This document shows, one piece after another, positions 42,301-53,417 of a DNA stretch of 64,000 nucleotides. The stretch's first letter is position 1. The number at the start of each line of letters is the position of its first letter. Position numbers and translations under genes: made by a program. This stretch comes from Ascochyta rabiei (lineage: Eukaryota > Ascomycota > Dothideomycetes > Pleosporales > Didymellaceae). The stretch spans positions 1,116,001 to 1,180,000 of the forward strand of contig NC_082420.1 in assembly GCF_004011695.2 (NCBI RefSeq), read 5' to 3'. The notes beneath the pieces were generated by a model. That model was given only the letters and a program-made list of their open reading frames with translations. It did no database searches and was not told where the DNA came from.

Positions 42301-42841
42301 TGCGGGCGTGTGCAGGGTGGAGGTTGTTGTAAAGTGTCGAGCACGGCCTTTGTTTAGTGCCGTGTGGATGTTGCGGGTGCACGGAGAAGGAAGGCACGAT
42401 GAGTCTTTGGTGTTGAGGGGCAACGGAAAAGAGGGTCTCGAGGGCAGCGGCCGGTGACGGATGCTCGCAGAATACCACGTAGAGCGCACAACGTGCAATG
42501 ATGAACGCATCGAATAGTAGCTATTACTTCCTTATATGAAACTGAGGCTAGCCACGACAATTGCCTGAGACGATAGCCTATTCGCTGATCGCAACGAGAA
42601 GACACGTCGAGGTGAGCTCGCGACGAGACAGTGAGCTCCCGCCAAATGACGCTCGAGCCCCACTGTTCACCCCCACGTTGCTCAGCGCTGGGCATCTTTC
42701 GACGACTTTCCTGAAGCGCAACCTCCACACACCTACCAGTACGAACATGGATCGACTTGGTTTCTAATACTGTGTATAGACTTCATACTGATTGCTGCAC
42801 TGGATGCGAACCTGTGATCCCACTAACTCTGTAAACGCTCA
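42301..42841. other. RKI1 upstream region
   Basis: Includes the possible in-frame presequence codons (42301-42510) of RKI1. Otherwise no feature is recognised. Confidence 0.5.
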
Positions 42842-43802
42842 TTGCTCAGTCACGTCAACAAGATACCTTTCTCGGCTCAAGAGTTGGAGTCACAGCGTCG
42901 CTCTGCTCTTCTCCACTCAACTATCGTACGTCGTATTCATTTACTAAGTTGTTATATGCTTTCTGTGCTACGTTTCCACATTGATCTAGTTCACGCACGC
43001 CGTCATTGCTTTCCCCTAAACTGGATACAGTCAGCTTCCGCTCAAAGAGTGACCGAAACAGCTTCATCAATCGCAGACCACGGAATATTTCACGGCACAT
43101 CTCATGTCTCTGGCAGTGCGAAAGGTATACTCCTAGCCTCCGATCTGGAGCTCAGTTTCTGGGGTGGAGTCGACCATGTTAATGGAGAGGTGGTGGATCG
43201 TTACCATCCCCTCAGTCGCCAGTGCCTGACAGACAAGACTTTAGCAATTCCCGGTGGACGGGGGTCATGCTCAGAGAGCACAACAATATTCGAGTTGATA
43301 ATCAATGGCAATGGGCCAAAAGCACTTATTTTCGAGCGGGCTAACCAGATCCTTGCGGTTGGCGCCTTCACCGCTGAGGAGCTGTTCAAGAAAACCATCC
43401 CCATGATAGTTATAGGTCCCGAGGACCACAGAAAAGTATTGGGTAGGAACGAGAGGGAAGTTCATGTTCAAGACTATCGTATCTCAATGTTACCCCCTGG
43501 AGCCCGGGAGCGGTGATACGCTCTCAAGTGTCAATGCCAATTCACCACCAAACAATCCTGCACTCTCTGAGCTCGATGTATTAATGCTTCAAGGCCCTTC
43601 GAACGACCATATCAACTATAGCCAAGCCCAAGCTCTCGCCACCAAGATCATCGTACGAACGGCATCCATCATGAACGCCCCTTTTCTCATGTCGATCACT
43701 CAAGCACACGTCCACGGTACCCATTTTGGCCCAGCATCCGTGCTCTTCGGCAAGCAGTTACTCTGGTATCCGGCAAAAGTAGTGTACATTGGTCAGTGCT
43801 GA
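42842..43802 (+). pseudogene. Truncated aconitase-X (swivel plus start of catalytic domain) relic
   Basis: The frame at 42842-43516 contains the complete AcnX swivel domain: SGSAKGILLASDLELSFWGGVD, GEVVDRYHPL, IPGGRGSCSESTTIFEL and QILAVGAFTAEELFKKTIPMIVI. The start of the large AcnX domain continues in another frame (about 43500-43802) with LSELDVLMLQGP, IIVRTASIMNAPFLMSITQAHVHGTHFGPASVLF and then stops, about 100 of the usual 400 residues. The frame change lies between about 43465 and 43515, where short C and G runs occur. Downstream of 43802 nothing of the remaining catalytic domain can be read. Fungal AcnX enzymes dehydrate hydroxyproline-type or related substrates; this copy lacks most of the active-site domain. 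The 5' part before about 43060 shows possible introns and is not family-like. Confidence 0.75.
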
Positions 43803-44347
43803 TACGGACTGGACAGGGGAAAGTTATCTCTGTCTATCCAATAAATCACGAAATAGGAGCTAATCACATCACTTGCTTACTTGTAGGGCTTACTTGTAGG
43901 TCTTACCTAACTGCTACGATGTCTGTGCGTAAACGTTTTAGACACAGCCACCGCTCTGACCAACATACACTACTCTTGCCGGATACCATAGTACGCGACC
44001 TGGGTAGAAAGTCTGCCGTGCCGACCACCGCCAACGCCCTTACCATCGATCAGCGGCGCTAGCGGGACTTGGGCGTCGACTTACCGGTACTTTTTGGCAC
44101 CGAGAGCGATGAACTAGCGCGTGCATCATGACCAACTCGGCGAAATACGTACACTACGGTCCCGAACTAACGGGCGGGGAGTTATGCTTTGGCAGTCTGC
44201 AGACGTGTGTGGAAACTGCGTGTACGGGGCGATGGAACGGCGAGAGACCTGCGCGGCTGCAGGCTGGTCTCGGTAGGTAGTCAGTAATCACATCTTGCCT
44301 TGGTTGGTACCATGATCGTCATTATCATACTCATCACGTCCGAACAT
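43803..44347. other. Intergenic after the AcnX relic
   Basis: No remaining AcnX sequence and no gene recognised; a short repeat of TTGCTTACTTGTAGGGCTTACTTGTAGG type lies near 43873-43902. Confidence 0.45.
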
Positions 44348-45464
44348 CTATGCTACAGGCTCGACATGGATTTCCGGTCCTTCGATCTTCTTGACTTTCC
44401 TGCCCTCCCACCAACTCATGATGCCTGCAAGCATGGACACACCGCAGCCGAGTGCGATGAACGTTCCCGTCGCCCAGGTGGGCCTGTCGAGTCTGTTGTA
44501 GTGCCACATGAAGAAAGACAAGACGGCCTGCAACAACGTATTAAGCACCATCATATCTACAGTAAATGCCAGCTTCCACATAGCAGTCGGTGGCGCGCGC
44601 TCCCCCGTAAATGTCGTCTTCTCCAGATCCCCACCTCTCCAGCCCTCGTTCTCCGTGAACCAGGCCGGCGGACGGAACCACGCCTTGTTCTGGTTATACA
44701 GCCTGCGCATGGCGTTCTGGTCATGGAAATGCACGGAGCGAATCATCCAGTAGAAGTCCCTGAAGCGCCAGGGCGCGAGGCCGAAGCCGGTGACGCAGAA
44801 GAGCGCGTTGAGGATTTGTGAGTCAATCTCCAGCCAGATTTTGCGCGACGAGTAGTCGTCGTCGCAGCTTGGGTGGCACATGGCGGGTGCGGCTTTCAGG
44901 AGGAGAAAGAAGAGCATCGCACCCCAGGCCTGGATGTGTTAGTAAACTGAGTTGGAGGGAGTGGAGGTGGAAGCGTACAACGATGTTGAGACCATAGATG
45001 GTGATGAGGAAGCCTGAGGGTGTGAGGAAGAAAACCCAGAACGCTTTCAAGCCGTTCTTGATCGTGGGGCCCCAGGATTCTTTGTGGGAGGACGCGTGCT
45101 TCTCTTGAAGAGTTTGGCGGCGGTGGAAGCCATGGTGCTCGTGCGACTGTCTCCCCGGTTCAGCGTCTGTCTGTTCCGATACAACGGTTTCTTTCAAGGG
45201 GCTGCTGAGCGTCTTCGTTGGTGTTGTGAGCAGGGTAAGCTCGCCATCGTCATCTGGTTTGGCGACGCGGTTAGAATGACCATGCGCATTGAATGTGATG
45301 TTAGCTCCGCCAGATTCCGGCTCTCGCAACTCTGTTAAGTTGGGCGCTTGAGCTATAGCAGTTCCAGTGGCCTGCCACATGCCAAGCTGGGGCGTCGCAT
45401 TGAGTAGCGATAATGACACTCCTCGTGCCCGCCCAATGATACCCTTCTCTTGATTGTCGGACAT
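44348..45464 (-). CDS. DUF2985-type fungal membrane protein
   Basis: Two exons, 45464-44979 and 44929-44348, with a 49-nt intron (44930-44978, GTACGC..ACTAAC..CCAG); 355 aa. The N-terminal 130 residues are cytosolic-like (polar, His-rich: QSHEHHGFHRRQ). Membrane spans follow at AFWVFFLTPSGFLITIYGLNIV (split by the intron, continuing AWGAMLFFLLL), at QILNALFCVTGFGLAPW and, near the C-terminus, at MMVLNTLLQAVLSFFMWHYN and FIALGCGVSMLAGIMSWW. Conserved-type features are CHPSCDDDYSSRKIWLEIDSQ and GLAPWRFRDFYW. The family is widespread in filamentous fungi, resembles PLAC8-like proteins in part, and has no established role. The gene is transcribed divergently from the glycosyltransferase at 45966. 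Confidence 0.82.
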
Positions 45465-45965
45465 TTTTAATGTATACGTGCACAGATGGGGATGCTTGCA
45501 AGGTTGCAACTATACCCACTGCGAGCTGTAGGGGACAACGATGAGGTCGAGAAGAGTTAAATTTGCAAATCACGTCCGACCGGCCCAGATGTAGTCCCGA
45601 ATCGCACGGTCGAAGCTGGAGGCTGTGCAATTGCGAGATCCGATCGTCCGGCGTACGGGCGAGCGTGATCTCTAACAAGCGCGCCCATCCGGACTCCCAG
45701 CGGTTGAAGGATTCGTCCATCGCCGAACGTCAGGCAACGCGTGTCTAGTTAGGTGGGACGCAAAGCGAGAGATGGGACCGAGGGCCGAAAACAGGTATCT
45801 CGCAAAGTATGTGATTGGCCCACATACCGATACAGAAGGTCCGAAAGCTTGCCCAAACAAACTCCCTTTGTCTTGTGTTCCGTCGTTGACCTCGTCGCCG
45901 TCAAGGTTCCTTCATCTGGGAAACGGATCAAAGTAAAGTAAAGGACAAGTCCTGCTTGAAGCGCA
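45465..45965. promoter_or_regulatory. Divergent promoter of the DUF2985 and glycosyltransferase genes
   Basis: The 501 bp separate two divergent ATGs. No specific binding site is assigned. Confidence 0.45.
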
Positions 45966-48946
45966 ATGCCTCTAAACTTCAACGTCAAGCAGAAACACGG
46001 TCGATACCATGACAAGAAAGCGCAGAGCACCGGGAGAGTCAATACCTTTGGTCAGGTCGCAATCAACTTCCACAAAAACACGACACAGCTAAAGTACTGG
46101 TTCGATAAGGTCCAAAAAGATTCTGTGGCCTGCCGACCAGCGCAAAGTGCAAGACCGCGAAGAGGGAGTACAGCTCTGGTCGACGAGTTCGTCAGTGAGA
46201 AGAAAAGCAACGTCCAGGCGCCACGACTGAATATCGCAATTCACATTTGCGGTTCTCGAGGAGATGTGCAGCCTTTCATTCCGATTGCGAAGTTGCTTCA
46301 AGGGCCACCACACGGTCATAGAGTCCGCATCTGCACACATCCAGCTTTCAAGGATTTCGTAGTGAGTGATGGCAGTACTGAACATTGCCTCGTGAACAGT
46401 GGGCTGATTGCTCCGCAGGAAAGCAACGGCATCGAGTTCTTCTCAATAGGTGGAGATCCTGAGGCACTGATGGCGTATATGGTAAAAAATCCGGGTCTGC
46501 TACCGAACATGCAGTCGATCAAAGCAGGCGACGTCGGCAAGCGACGGAAAGAGATGGCCGAGATGGTCGAAGGGACCTGGAGAAGTTGCATCGAGGCCGG
46601 CAATGGCATGGGTGAGAAGATTTCGGCGTTGAATGTAGATGCACCAGAAGACTTGTTCATCGCGGATGCCATCATCGCAAATCCTCCTTCGATGGGACAC
46701 ATTCATTGCGCGGAGAAGCTGGGTATTCCTCTTCACATGGTCTTCACAATGCCGTGGTCACCAACAAGGGGTTTTCACCATCCTTTGGCGGCCATGGAGT
46801 ATGGAGAAGTCGAGACGTCCGTGGCCAACTACTTCAGCTTCGGCATCATGGAGTTGTTAACATGGCAGGGCCTGGGAGACATCATTAACAAATTCCGAAC
46901 ACAAACGTTGAAGTTAGACGCAATCAGTCCGTTGTGGGGTCATCAACTGGTCCCAAGGCTTCGCGTGCCCTACAGTTACCTCTGGTCACAAGCACTGATA
47001 CCACGACCACCTGACTGGGGTGCACATATCAGTATCACCGGATTTTCGTTCCTGAAAGCTGGTTCAGATTATACTCCGCCTGAGGACCTGGCCGAGTTCC
47101 TTGCCGAAGGACCACCTCCAGTATACATCGGATTTGGAAGTATTGTAGTCGATGATCCAGTCGGGCTCACTAAGCTCATCTTTGAAGCTGTAAAGATGGC
47201 GAAAGTACGCGCGATAGTGTCCAAAGGTTGGGGCGGTGTGGGTGCAGGCGAAGTACCTGATGGCGTCTACCTCATAGGTAATTGTCCGCACGATTGGCTC
47301 TTCCAAAAAGTTTCGTGCGTCGTACATCATGGGGGCGCTGGCACAACTGCAGCCGGAATCGCATTAGGAAAGCCGACAGTTGTTGTGCCCTTCTTCGGCG
47401 ACCAGCCGTTCTGGGGACAAGTAAGTCTGCGTCGATCCAAGATGGAACAATGTTGACTTTATTGTAGATGATTGCGAAAGCTGGTGCTGGCCCTGTGCCT
47501 GTTGCTTTCAAGCAGATGACGGCACAGAGCCTCGCCGAGAGCATCACATTTGCACTCAGAGACGAGGTCAAAGTAGCTGTAAAGAGAATGGCTGAGAGTA
47601 TCGCGGCAGAAGACGGCAGTGGGGGTGCAGTGCGAGACTTCGAACAAAAACTCGAGATCGATGGAATGCGATGCCATCTTTGTCCAGAGCGTCTGGCCAT
47701 TTGGCGGGACGAGCAGACTGGAGCGCATCTGAGTGGCTTTGCAGTATGGACGCTTGGTGAAGAAAGGTTGCTGGAGCCAGCACATCTGCGTCTGTAAGTT
47801 TGATATCTTTCCAAGACGGCGATCATGGCTGATAGCACTGAACATAGATTACACCACAGGCATTGGTGTGAGTAGTATTATAGGCATACTCTGAGCAGAA
47901 GTTTTACTGACTGTAAAGATACACATGAGGGAGCTGAAGGCCCGTTCGTTGGTGCCCTGGCTGCCTTCGGTGGGCTGATGGCTTCCCTTAGCACAGATAC
48001 GGCCGCATTCTCGCAACGACTGGAGAGAAAGCCTAGGACGATGGATGTCGAATCCTTGGAGAGGATTGTTTCGAACGAGTCAGGGGAGATAGACCCGAAG
48101 AAGGGCCTGACCTCGAAACAGTTCCATCACTTGGCGTATAGAATGGCAGTGAAGTCGTACGAAGAAGACCCAGCCCGGAACTTCAAAAAGCCGCGGAGCC
48201 GTCCTGGAATCACAGCCATACGGACCAAGGTAGCTGCAAAGAAGGCTAAGGGCGGACGAGGGTATCAGATCACAAGCGCTACTGCGCATTACATTTGTGA
48301 TGTCACCGCAACAGGCGCAAAAGGTGAGCTGCCTCAGATTCGCCGTAGATGCCGTCTGACGATTTCGAACAGCTCCGGTTGCGCTGTTTTATAACCTCGC
48401 GAACGGCTTTCGAAACCTACCATCCTACACCATTCACAATGATCCAGCCAGGCGAAGGGACGAGATCACGGGCTTCGGCAGTGGATGCAAGCTTGCCGGG
48501 AAGGTACGTCGTTATTCTGAGAGAGCGAACAGACTACTGATAACGAGTGATAGGAATTCGTACTCGGTTTCGCTGATGCATTGCAGGGTGTCGTGAGGCA
48601 TCCGTACCTTGGTGCTAAAGAGGAAGGCCCACTCGGGTTTGGGAAGGGCATCGGAAGAAGTATCAGCGGCTTCTATTTACATTCGATGGCTGGTAAGCCA
48701 TTCCTTCAAGGATTCAGGTGTACGCTCGACTAACTTTGAGTGTTAGCCATATTTGGTGTACCAGGCTACTTCCTAAAAGGTGTTGAACGGGGACTTTTGG
48801 CAAGACACCTTACAGCTCTCCAAGCGGAGCTCTTTCTTATTCAACTGCGCCGCTCGTCTCTTGACTTCCGGCGAGCCAGTGAAGCTGAGAAGGTCGACGT
48901 AGTCGAACAGTGGAAAAAGCTGCAAGCCAGCATAGCGAAGCATTAG
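45966..48946 (+). CDS. Sterol 3-beta-glucosyltransferase-like UGT with VPS13-like tail
   Basis: Seven exons: 45966-47420, 47468-47793, 47848-47867 (only 20 nt), 47919-48323, 48373-48503, 48554-48692 and 48747-48946; introns of 47-54 nt; 891 aa. The GT-B N-lobe starts with LNIAIHICGSRGDVQPFIPIAK (about 87). The nucleotide-sugar box is near 440-485 (CPHDWLFQKVSCVVHHGGAGTTAAG, PFFGDQPFWG) and resembles Atg26-type sterol glucosyltransferases, but the PH/GRAM domains of Atg26 are absent. After the transferase, residues about 600-780 are basic and of unknown fold. Residues 780-826 (GFADALQGVVRHPYLGAKEE, LGFGKGIGRSISGFYLHSM) strongly recall the glycine-rich amphipathic repeats near the C-terminus of VPS13/ATG2 lipid-transfer proteins. 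The likely reaction is transfer of glucose from UDP-glucose to sterol or another lipid; the substrate is not proven. Confidence 0.85.
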
Positions 48947-49280
48947 CTAGCGTATCTGCAGCAGTTGTTGTCAGTAACGGCAAATGGAGTTGGCGATGAT
49001 GGATGTGATGTCTAGTTGGCACCTTTTGACCCATAAAGTGTAATGGCCTTGTCGCTGTGATGCATGTGAACCAGCAATGCCCGAAGTTCGTGATGTGGGG
49101 TAGAATTTCTTGAGCGCTTAATGCGCGTTGGACCCTTGTCTCCTGAGCTGGCTCGAATGACGCCGCGCTTCGCGTCGACCGCAAGGCACACCGCCCTGGG
49201 CAGAATTCTGACGCTGCCTACTGCGACTGTTGTGCGAACAAGCTACATTCAACCGTACCTTTACAAATATTCGGACAAAA
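48947..49280. other. Intergenic, glycosyltransferase 3' flank and ULA1 promoter
   Basis: No further feature recognised in these 334 bp. Confidence 0.5.
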
Positions 49281-51184
49281 ATGGTGGACCTACCTCCTCC
49301 TGTCCAAGGGCCAACTGCAAAGGAGAAGAAGTGAGTGCCCTTGAGCTCTAGCCCCGTTGCGTACCAGCAAACAGCGACTGACCAACGCAGGTACGACCGA
49401 CAGCTGCGTCTGTGGGGAGCTACCGGCCAGCTTGCGCTCGAGAATTCGCACATCCTTCTTATTAACAACGGTCCTGGTGTTGTTGGCATCGAAACCCTGA
49501 AGAATCTCGTCCTGCCCGGCATAGGCCAGTTCACCATTCAAGACTCTGCCCTCGTCACCGAGGCAGATCTGGGCGTGAACTTCTTCTTGGAGGACCAGCA
49601 TCTTGGCGGTTTCCGCGCCGAGCACACCTGTAACTTGCTGAAGGAACTGAACCCGGACGTGGACGGCCATTTCATTACAGAGGTACGTGTGAATGTGAAC
49701 TGGTGTGGACTCATGCTCATGTAGCTTCTCAGCCCATCGAATCGTGGCTGGTCCAACCAGACGCTCTACGACCGTATACACTCATCATCGCGACTGCTCC
49801 TGTGCGACCCGAGCTACTTGAAAAGCTCTCCGTTCATGCAAGCGCTGCGCTGATTCCGCTCTTCTACGTCCACTCGATTGGCTTCTACTCGCATTTTTCA
49901 GTACACCTACCGCCCGCTTTCCCCATCGTCGATACACATCCTGGTCCTGAGACCGTGACAGATCTACGGCTACTGAAGCCATGGCCTGAGCTGCTTCGGT
50001 TTGCAGAGGAGAAGACATCAGAGCTGGAGAGCATGAGCCCTGACGATCACGGGCATGTACCATACCTTGCGTTGCTGCTGCACTACCTTGAAGAGTGGAA
50101 AAAGACGCACAATGGGGAGGTGCCACAGAACTATAAAGAGAAGACAGAGTTCCGAACAGTAGTATCACAAGCTGCAAGGACCGACAACCCAGAAGGTGGG
50201 GAGGAGAACTATGATGAAGCTGTGGCTGCTGTACTCAAATCGTTGAACCCTCCACAAGCCAGCAGTTCAGTCAAAGAGGTCTTTACTGCGCCAGAGTGTA
50301 TACTTATCCGCGAGGACTCGTCTACTTTCTGGGTCATCGCAAATGCTATCGGGCTGTTCTATACAAAGTACGGTGTGCTTCCGGTGCCGGGATCTGTGCC
50401 GGATATGAAGGCTCGCTCGAAGGACTACATCCAGCTTCAGAACGTCTACAAGTCGAAAGCAAGGAAAGACCTTGCGGAGGTACTGGAGAGTGTACGATTC
50501 TTGGAAAGGAGCGTGGGTCGAAGCACCTCCATCGAGGAGAAGGACGTTGAGGCATTCTGCAAGAATGCTGCACACATCAAGCTAGTACGTGGAAGACCAT
50601 TCCACGTGGTGCAAGCTGGTAAAAACGTCAAATGGGGCGATAGGGCCAGATCTCTCGGTATGTCATCGTGGGCGTGGTATGACATGGAGACTGACACATA
50701 CTGCAGCACAGGAGCTCACTTTCCCGGACTCCTTGATCCCCTTATATATGGTTTTTCTGGCTTGGGATGCGTTCGCAGCGACACACGACAAGGATGGCCT
50801 GGGTGGAGCGTCGCAAGTACCGGGCGAGACCGACGCAGATAGCGATGCGGACAAGCTTACTGGGATTGCTCTCACGATCATGGACGACCTGATCAAGGAA
50901 GCCAGCACTCGCATTGAGGACCCTGATTACTCCACGATCAAAGCGCAGGTCGGAAAGTATGCTCAAGAGTTGTAAGTGGAACATCAACCCTCGACTCACT
51001 AGACACGCAGCTGACGGACTGCAGTGCCCGAGCAGGCGGAGCTGAGCTGCACAACATGGCTGCTCTCACTGGTGGCATTGTGTCCCAGGAGATCATCAAG
51101 TCTGTCACAGAGCAGTACATCCCTGTCGATAATACGTGCGTATTCGACGGTGTTACGAGCAAGAGTGCCGTCTTCAAGGTCTGA
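49281..51184 (+). CDS. ULA1: NEDD8-activating enzyme E1 regulatory subunit (APPBP1/Ula1)
   Basis: Five exons: 49281-49330, 49391-49682, 49733-50657, 50707-50971 and 51025-51184; introns of 60, 50, 49 and 53 nt; 563 aa. Splicing intron 1 yields the start EKKYDRQLRLWGATGQLALE. The pseudo-adenylation fold shows INNGPGVVGIETLKNLVLPGIGQFTI with no active-site Cys required. At intron 2 the acceptor TTCTCAG gives FITEPIESWLV; the nearer TGTAG acceptor would break the frame. The C-terminal GGAELHNMAALTGGIVSQEIIK is the family's second signature. Ula1 pairs with Uba3 to activate the ubiquitin-like Rub1/NEDD8, which is then attached to cullins. RAD18, another ubiquitin-pathway gene, follows on the same strand. 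Confidence 0.93.
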
Positions 51185-51765
51185 TGGCCTCATTGTAGGC
51201 GGCTGTTAGACAAGGCTCACCTGAACCTGCCACCCGAATTGGCAGGTGTGAGTGCACGTGATAATTACAAGCATGCAGATTTGTAGATATCGGTCAGCCC
51301 TACTCATCAGGAGACTGCGATGAGCAAGCTCGCATAGGCAGCTTGCATCGTCCTAGTGGCGTAGTGCTTCCACTGGATATTCGACGAATGAGAGGCACAC
51401 ACCTCACCTCCATGGAGAAACAGAGTGAATGGTTTCCTTGCCTGTGTTGATGAGCGTCTGTTGCCCCCTCCCCTCCCTGTCTGTGCTGCCACTTGGATGT
51501 TTCCAGCCCAACTATCCACTAATCGCGGCCACCAGAAATGGGAATGGTGGCAGAACAGGCCAAAGTCACTTCCTCATCGTCATCTGCAGCGCAAGAGGTC
51601 GTGACGTCGCGTCCTTTAAGAAGCACTGGCCATCGCGACGCGTCGAACGCTAAGGTTTACGGCAGGCTTCCTGGGCCTAGTGTGCAGACTGCGCATCTCA
51701 CTGCGCCGCCTTCACCTCAAGGCTCTGCAGCACGCGTCGAGTCTTCTCTCCCTCGAAGATCCATC
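51185..51765. other. ULA1-RAD18 intergenic region
   Basis: Contains the ULA1 3' flank and RAD18 upstream region. The RAD18 frame is open back to an ATG at 51538, but those 76 codons (Ser/Pro/Thr-rich) are not typical of Rad18 and probably represent 5' UTR. Confidence 0.5.
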
Positions 51766-53246
51766 ATGGAAACCACATTCGACCTCCCAGACTCCACCGA
51801 CTGGATAGCGACCACGCTTCCCGCATTCGAGCCGCTCGAGGCCGCCTTGCGCTGCGAAATGTGCAAGGAGTTCTACTCGAACCCGGTCATTACCTCATGT
51901 TCGCATACCTTCTGCTCGATATGCATAAGACGAAGCATAGCCGCGGATGGAAAGTGTCCGAGCTGCAGGACTGCGCTATCGAGCGACAAGTTGGCGCCAA
52001 ACATCGCGGTGAGGGAGGTCGTTATGCGGTTCCAAGAGGCAAGACCGAAGGCGCTCGAGCTGGCGCGTGCGGACGAACAGCAGGAAAACGGCACAGAGTC
52101 TGGCAACAGGAGGAAGAGGAAAATAAATCAAACGGACATCCAGGACGGCGAGGACGTGAGGCAGACGAGATCACGGCAGACACGGCGCAGTCGCCGCAAC
52201 GCTGCCTCGAGCGATGCGCCTGTCGAGATACCGGACAGCGGGGACGATGGCGACGCCGACTTTCTGCCCGAGGGCATGGCGAACTGTCCCATCTGCAATG
52301 AGGCCATGAAGCAGGAGCTAGTGTTCAACCATCTCGACGTGTGCACAGGGCAAAGCGCATCCCAGGGGCGCAGTACACGTTCAAAGTACGTGGACAACAC
52401 CCACTCTAATCGGTGGGACGATGCTAACACGGGTCCCTCAGAACAAAACCCTCGTTTCCCGCGGCATTGCAAAGACGACAGAAAGAACCTTCACCTCCGC
52501 CAACCCGGCAGTCACAACTTAACTACGCGATGATGAAAGACGGCGCACTGCGCAAGAAGCTTCAAGAACTGGGAATACCGAACTGGGGCAGCAAAGATCT
52601 GATGAAGCGGCGGCACATCGAGTGGCTGAATATCCACAACTCGAATTGTGACGCCGACGACAGTGTGCGGAAAACAAAGAGACAACTAGTCAGAGAGCTA
52701 GAGGAATGGGAGAACACCCAAGGAGGGAGGGCAGAGACAAAGGAAAGCAAGGTCATGCGGAAAGACTTTGATGGCAACGGATATGCCAAGTCTCACAAGA
52801 ATGATTTCGATGACCTGATCGCGCGAGCACGGAAGCAACGTGCAGTACCAAAGCCGGATGACAAGCGAGAAACGAGCGGAGAGGCCGTCAACAACAGCAC
52901 AACAAAAACTTTTCAGGCCCACATTGGGCTGGAGGTCGAGACGCAGATGCCAGATGCGCCTGTTGGTAGCGAGCAACAGCCTCATCAACCAACCCACGAG
53001 AACGGAGTCGAACCACAGGGCCTGGACATCAACCATGGTTCACACCTCGGAACGCCTCAAAATAACGCACATTCTACGAATCAGGTAGGGACCAACCTGA
53101 CCCTGGAGACTGAAGACTCGACAACCGCACCGCACGAGGAGGTGACCCTTGGAATACAAAATCCTCTCGGGAACTCAACACGTAGGAAACCAATGTTCAC
53201 GATGCCTGAAGACCCAATCAAAGAGATAGATATGTCCGTAACATAG
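51766..53246 (+). CDS. RAD18: Postreplication repair E3 ubiquitin ligase Rad18
   Basis: Two exons, 51766-52385 and 52442-53246, with a 56-nt intron (GTACGT..CTAAC..CTCAG); 474 aa. The start METTFDLPDSTDWIATTLPAF leads into a C3HC4 RING finger (30 to about 68: CEMC, CSHTFC, CIRRS, CPSC). A UBZ4-type zinc finger is CPICNEAMKQ followed by FNHLDVC (174-193). The SAP DNA-binding motif is LRKKLQELGIPNWGSKDLMKRR (about 240-275). The C-terminal 150 residues are poorly conserved. With Rad6 it monoubiquitinates PCNA at stalled forks, triggering translesion synthesis. The upstream in-frame ATG at 51538 is judged not to be the start because Rad18 proteins begin at the METTFD-like sequence. Confidence 0.94.
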
Positions 53247-53417
53247 CGGACGGTACCAATCAGAATATTAAGCGTGGCTTCTCACACATCGCACATTATT
53301 GAGTTTCACACCATCTCCATCTTCCTTTCCACATTCTAGTCAACGCGCTCAAAGTTACAGAAATCCGGCTCAGTTCCAACCTTATCGTCGGACGAAGAGT
53401 TCGACACAGTCGCAAAT

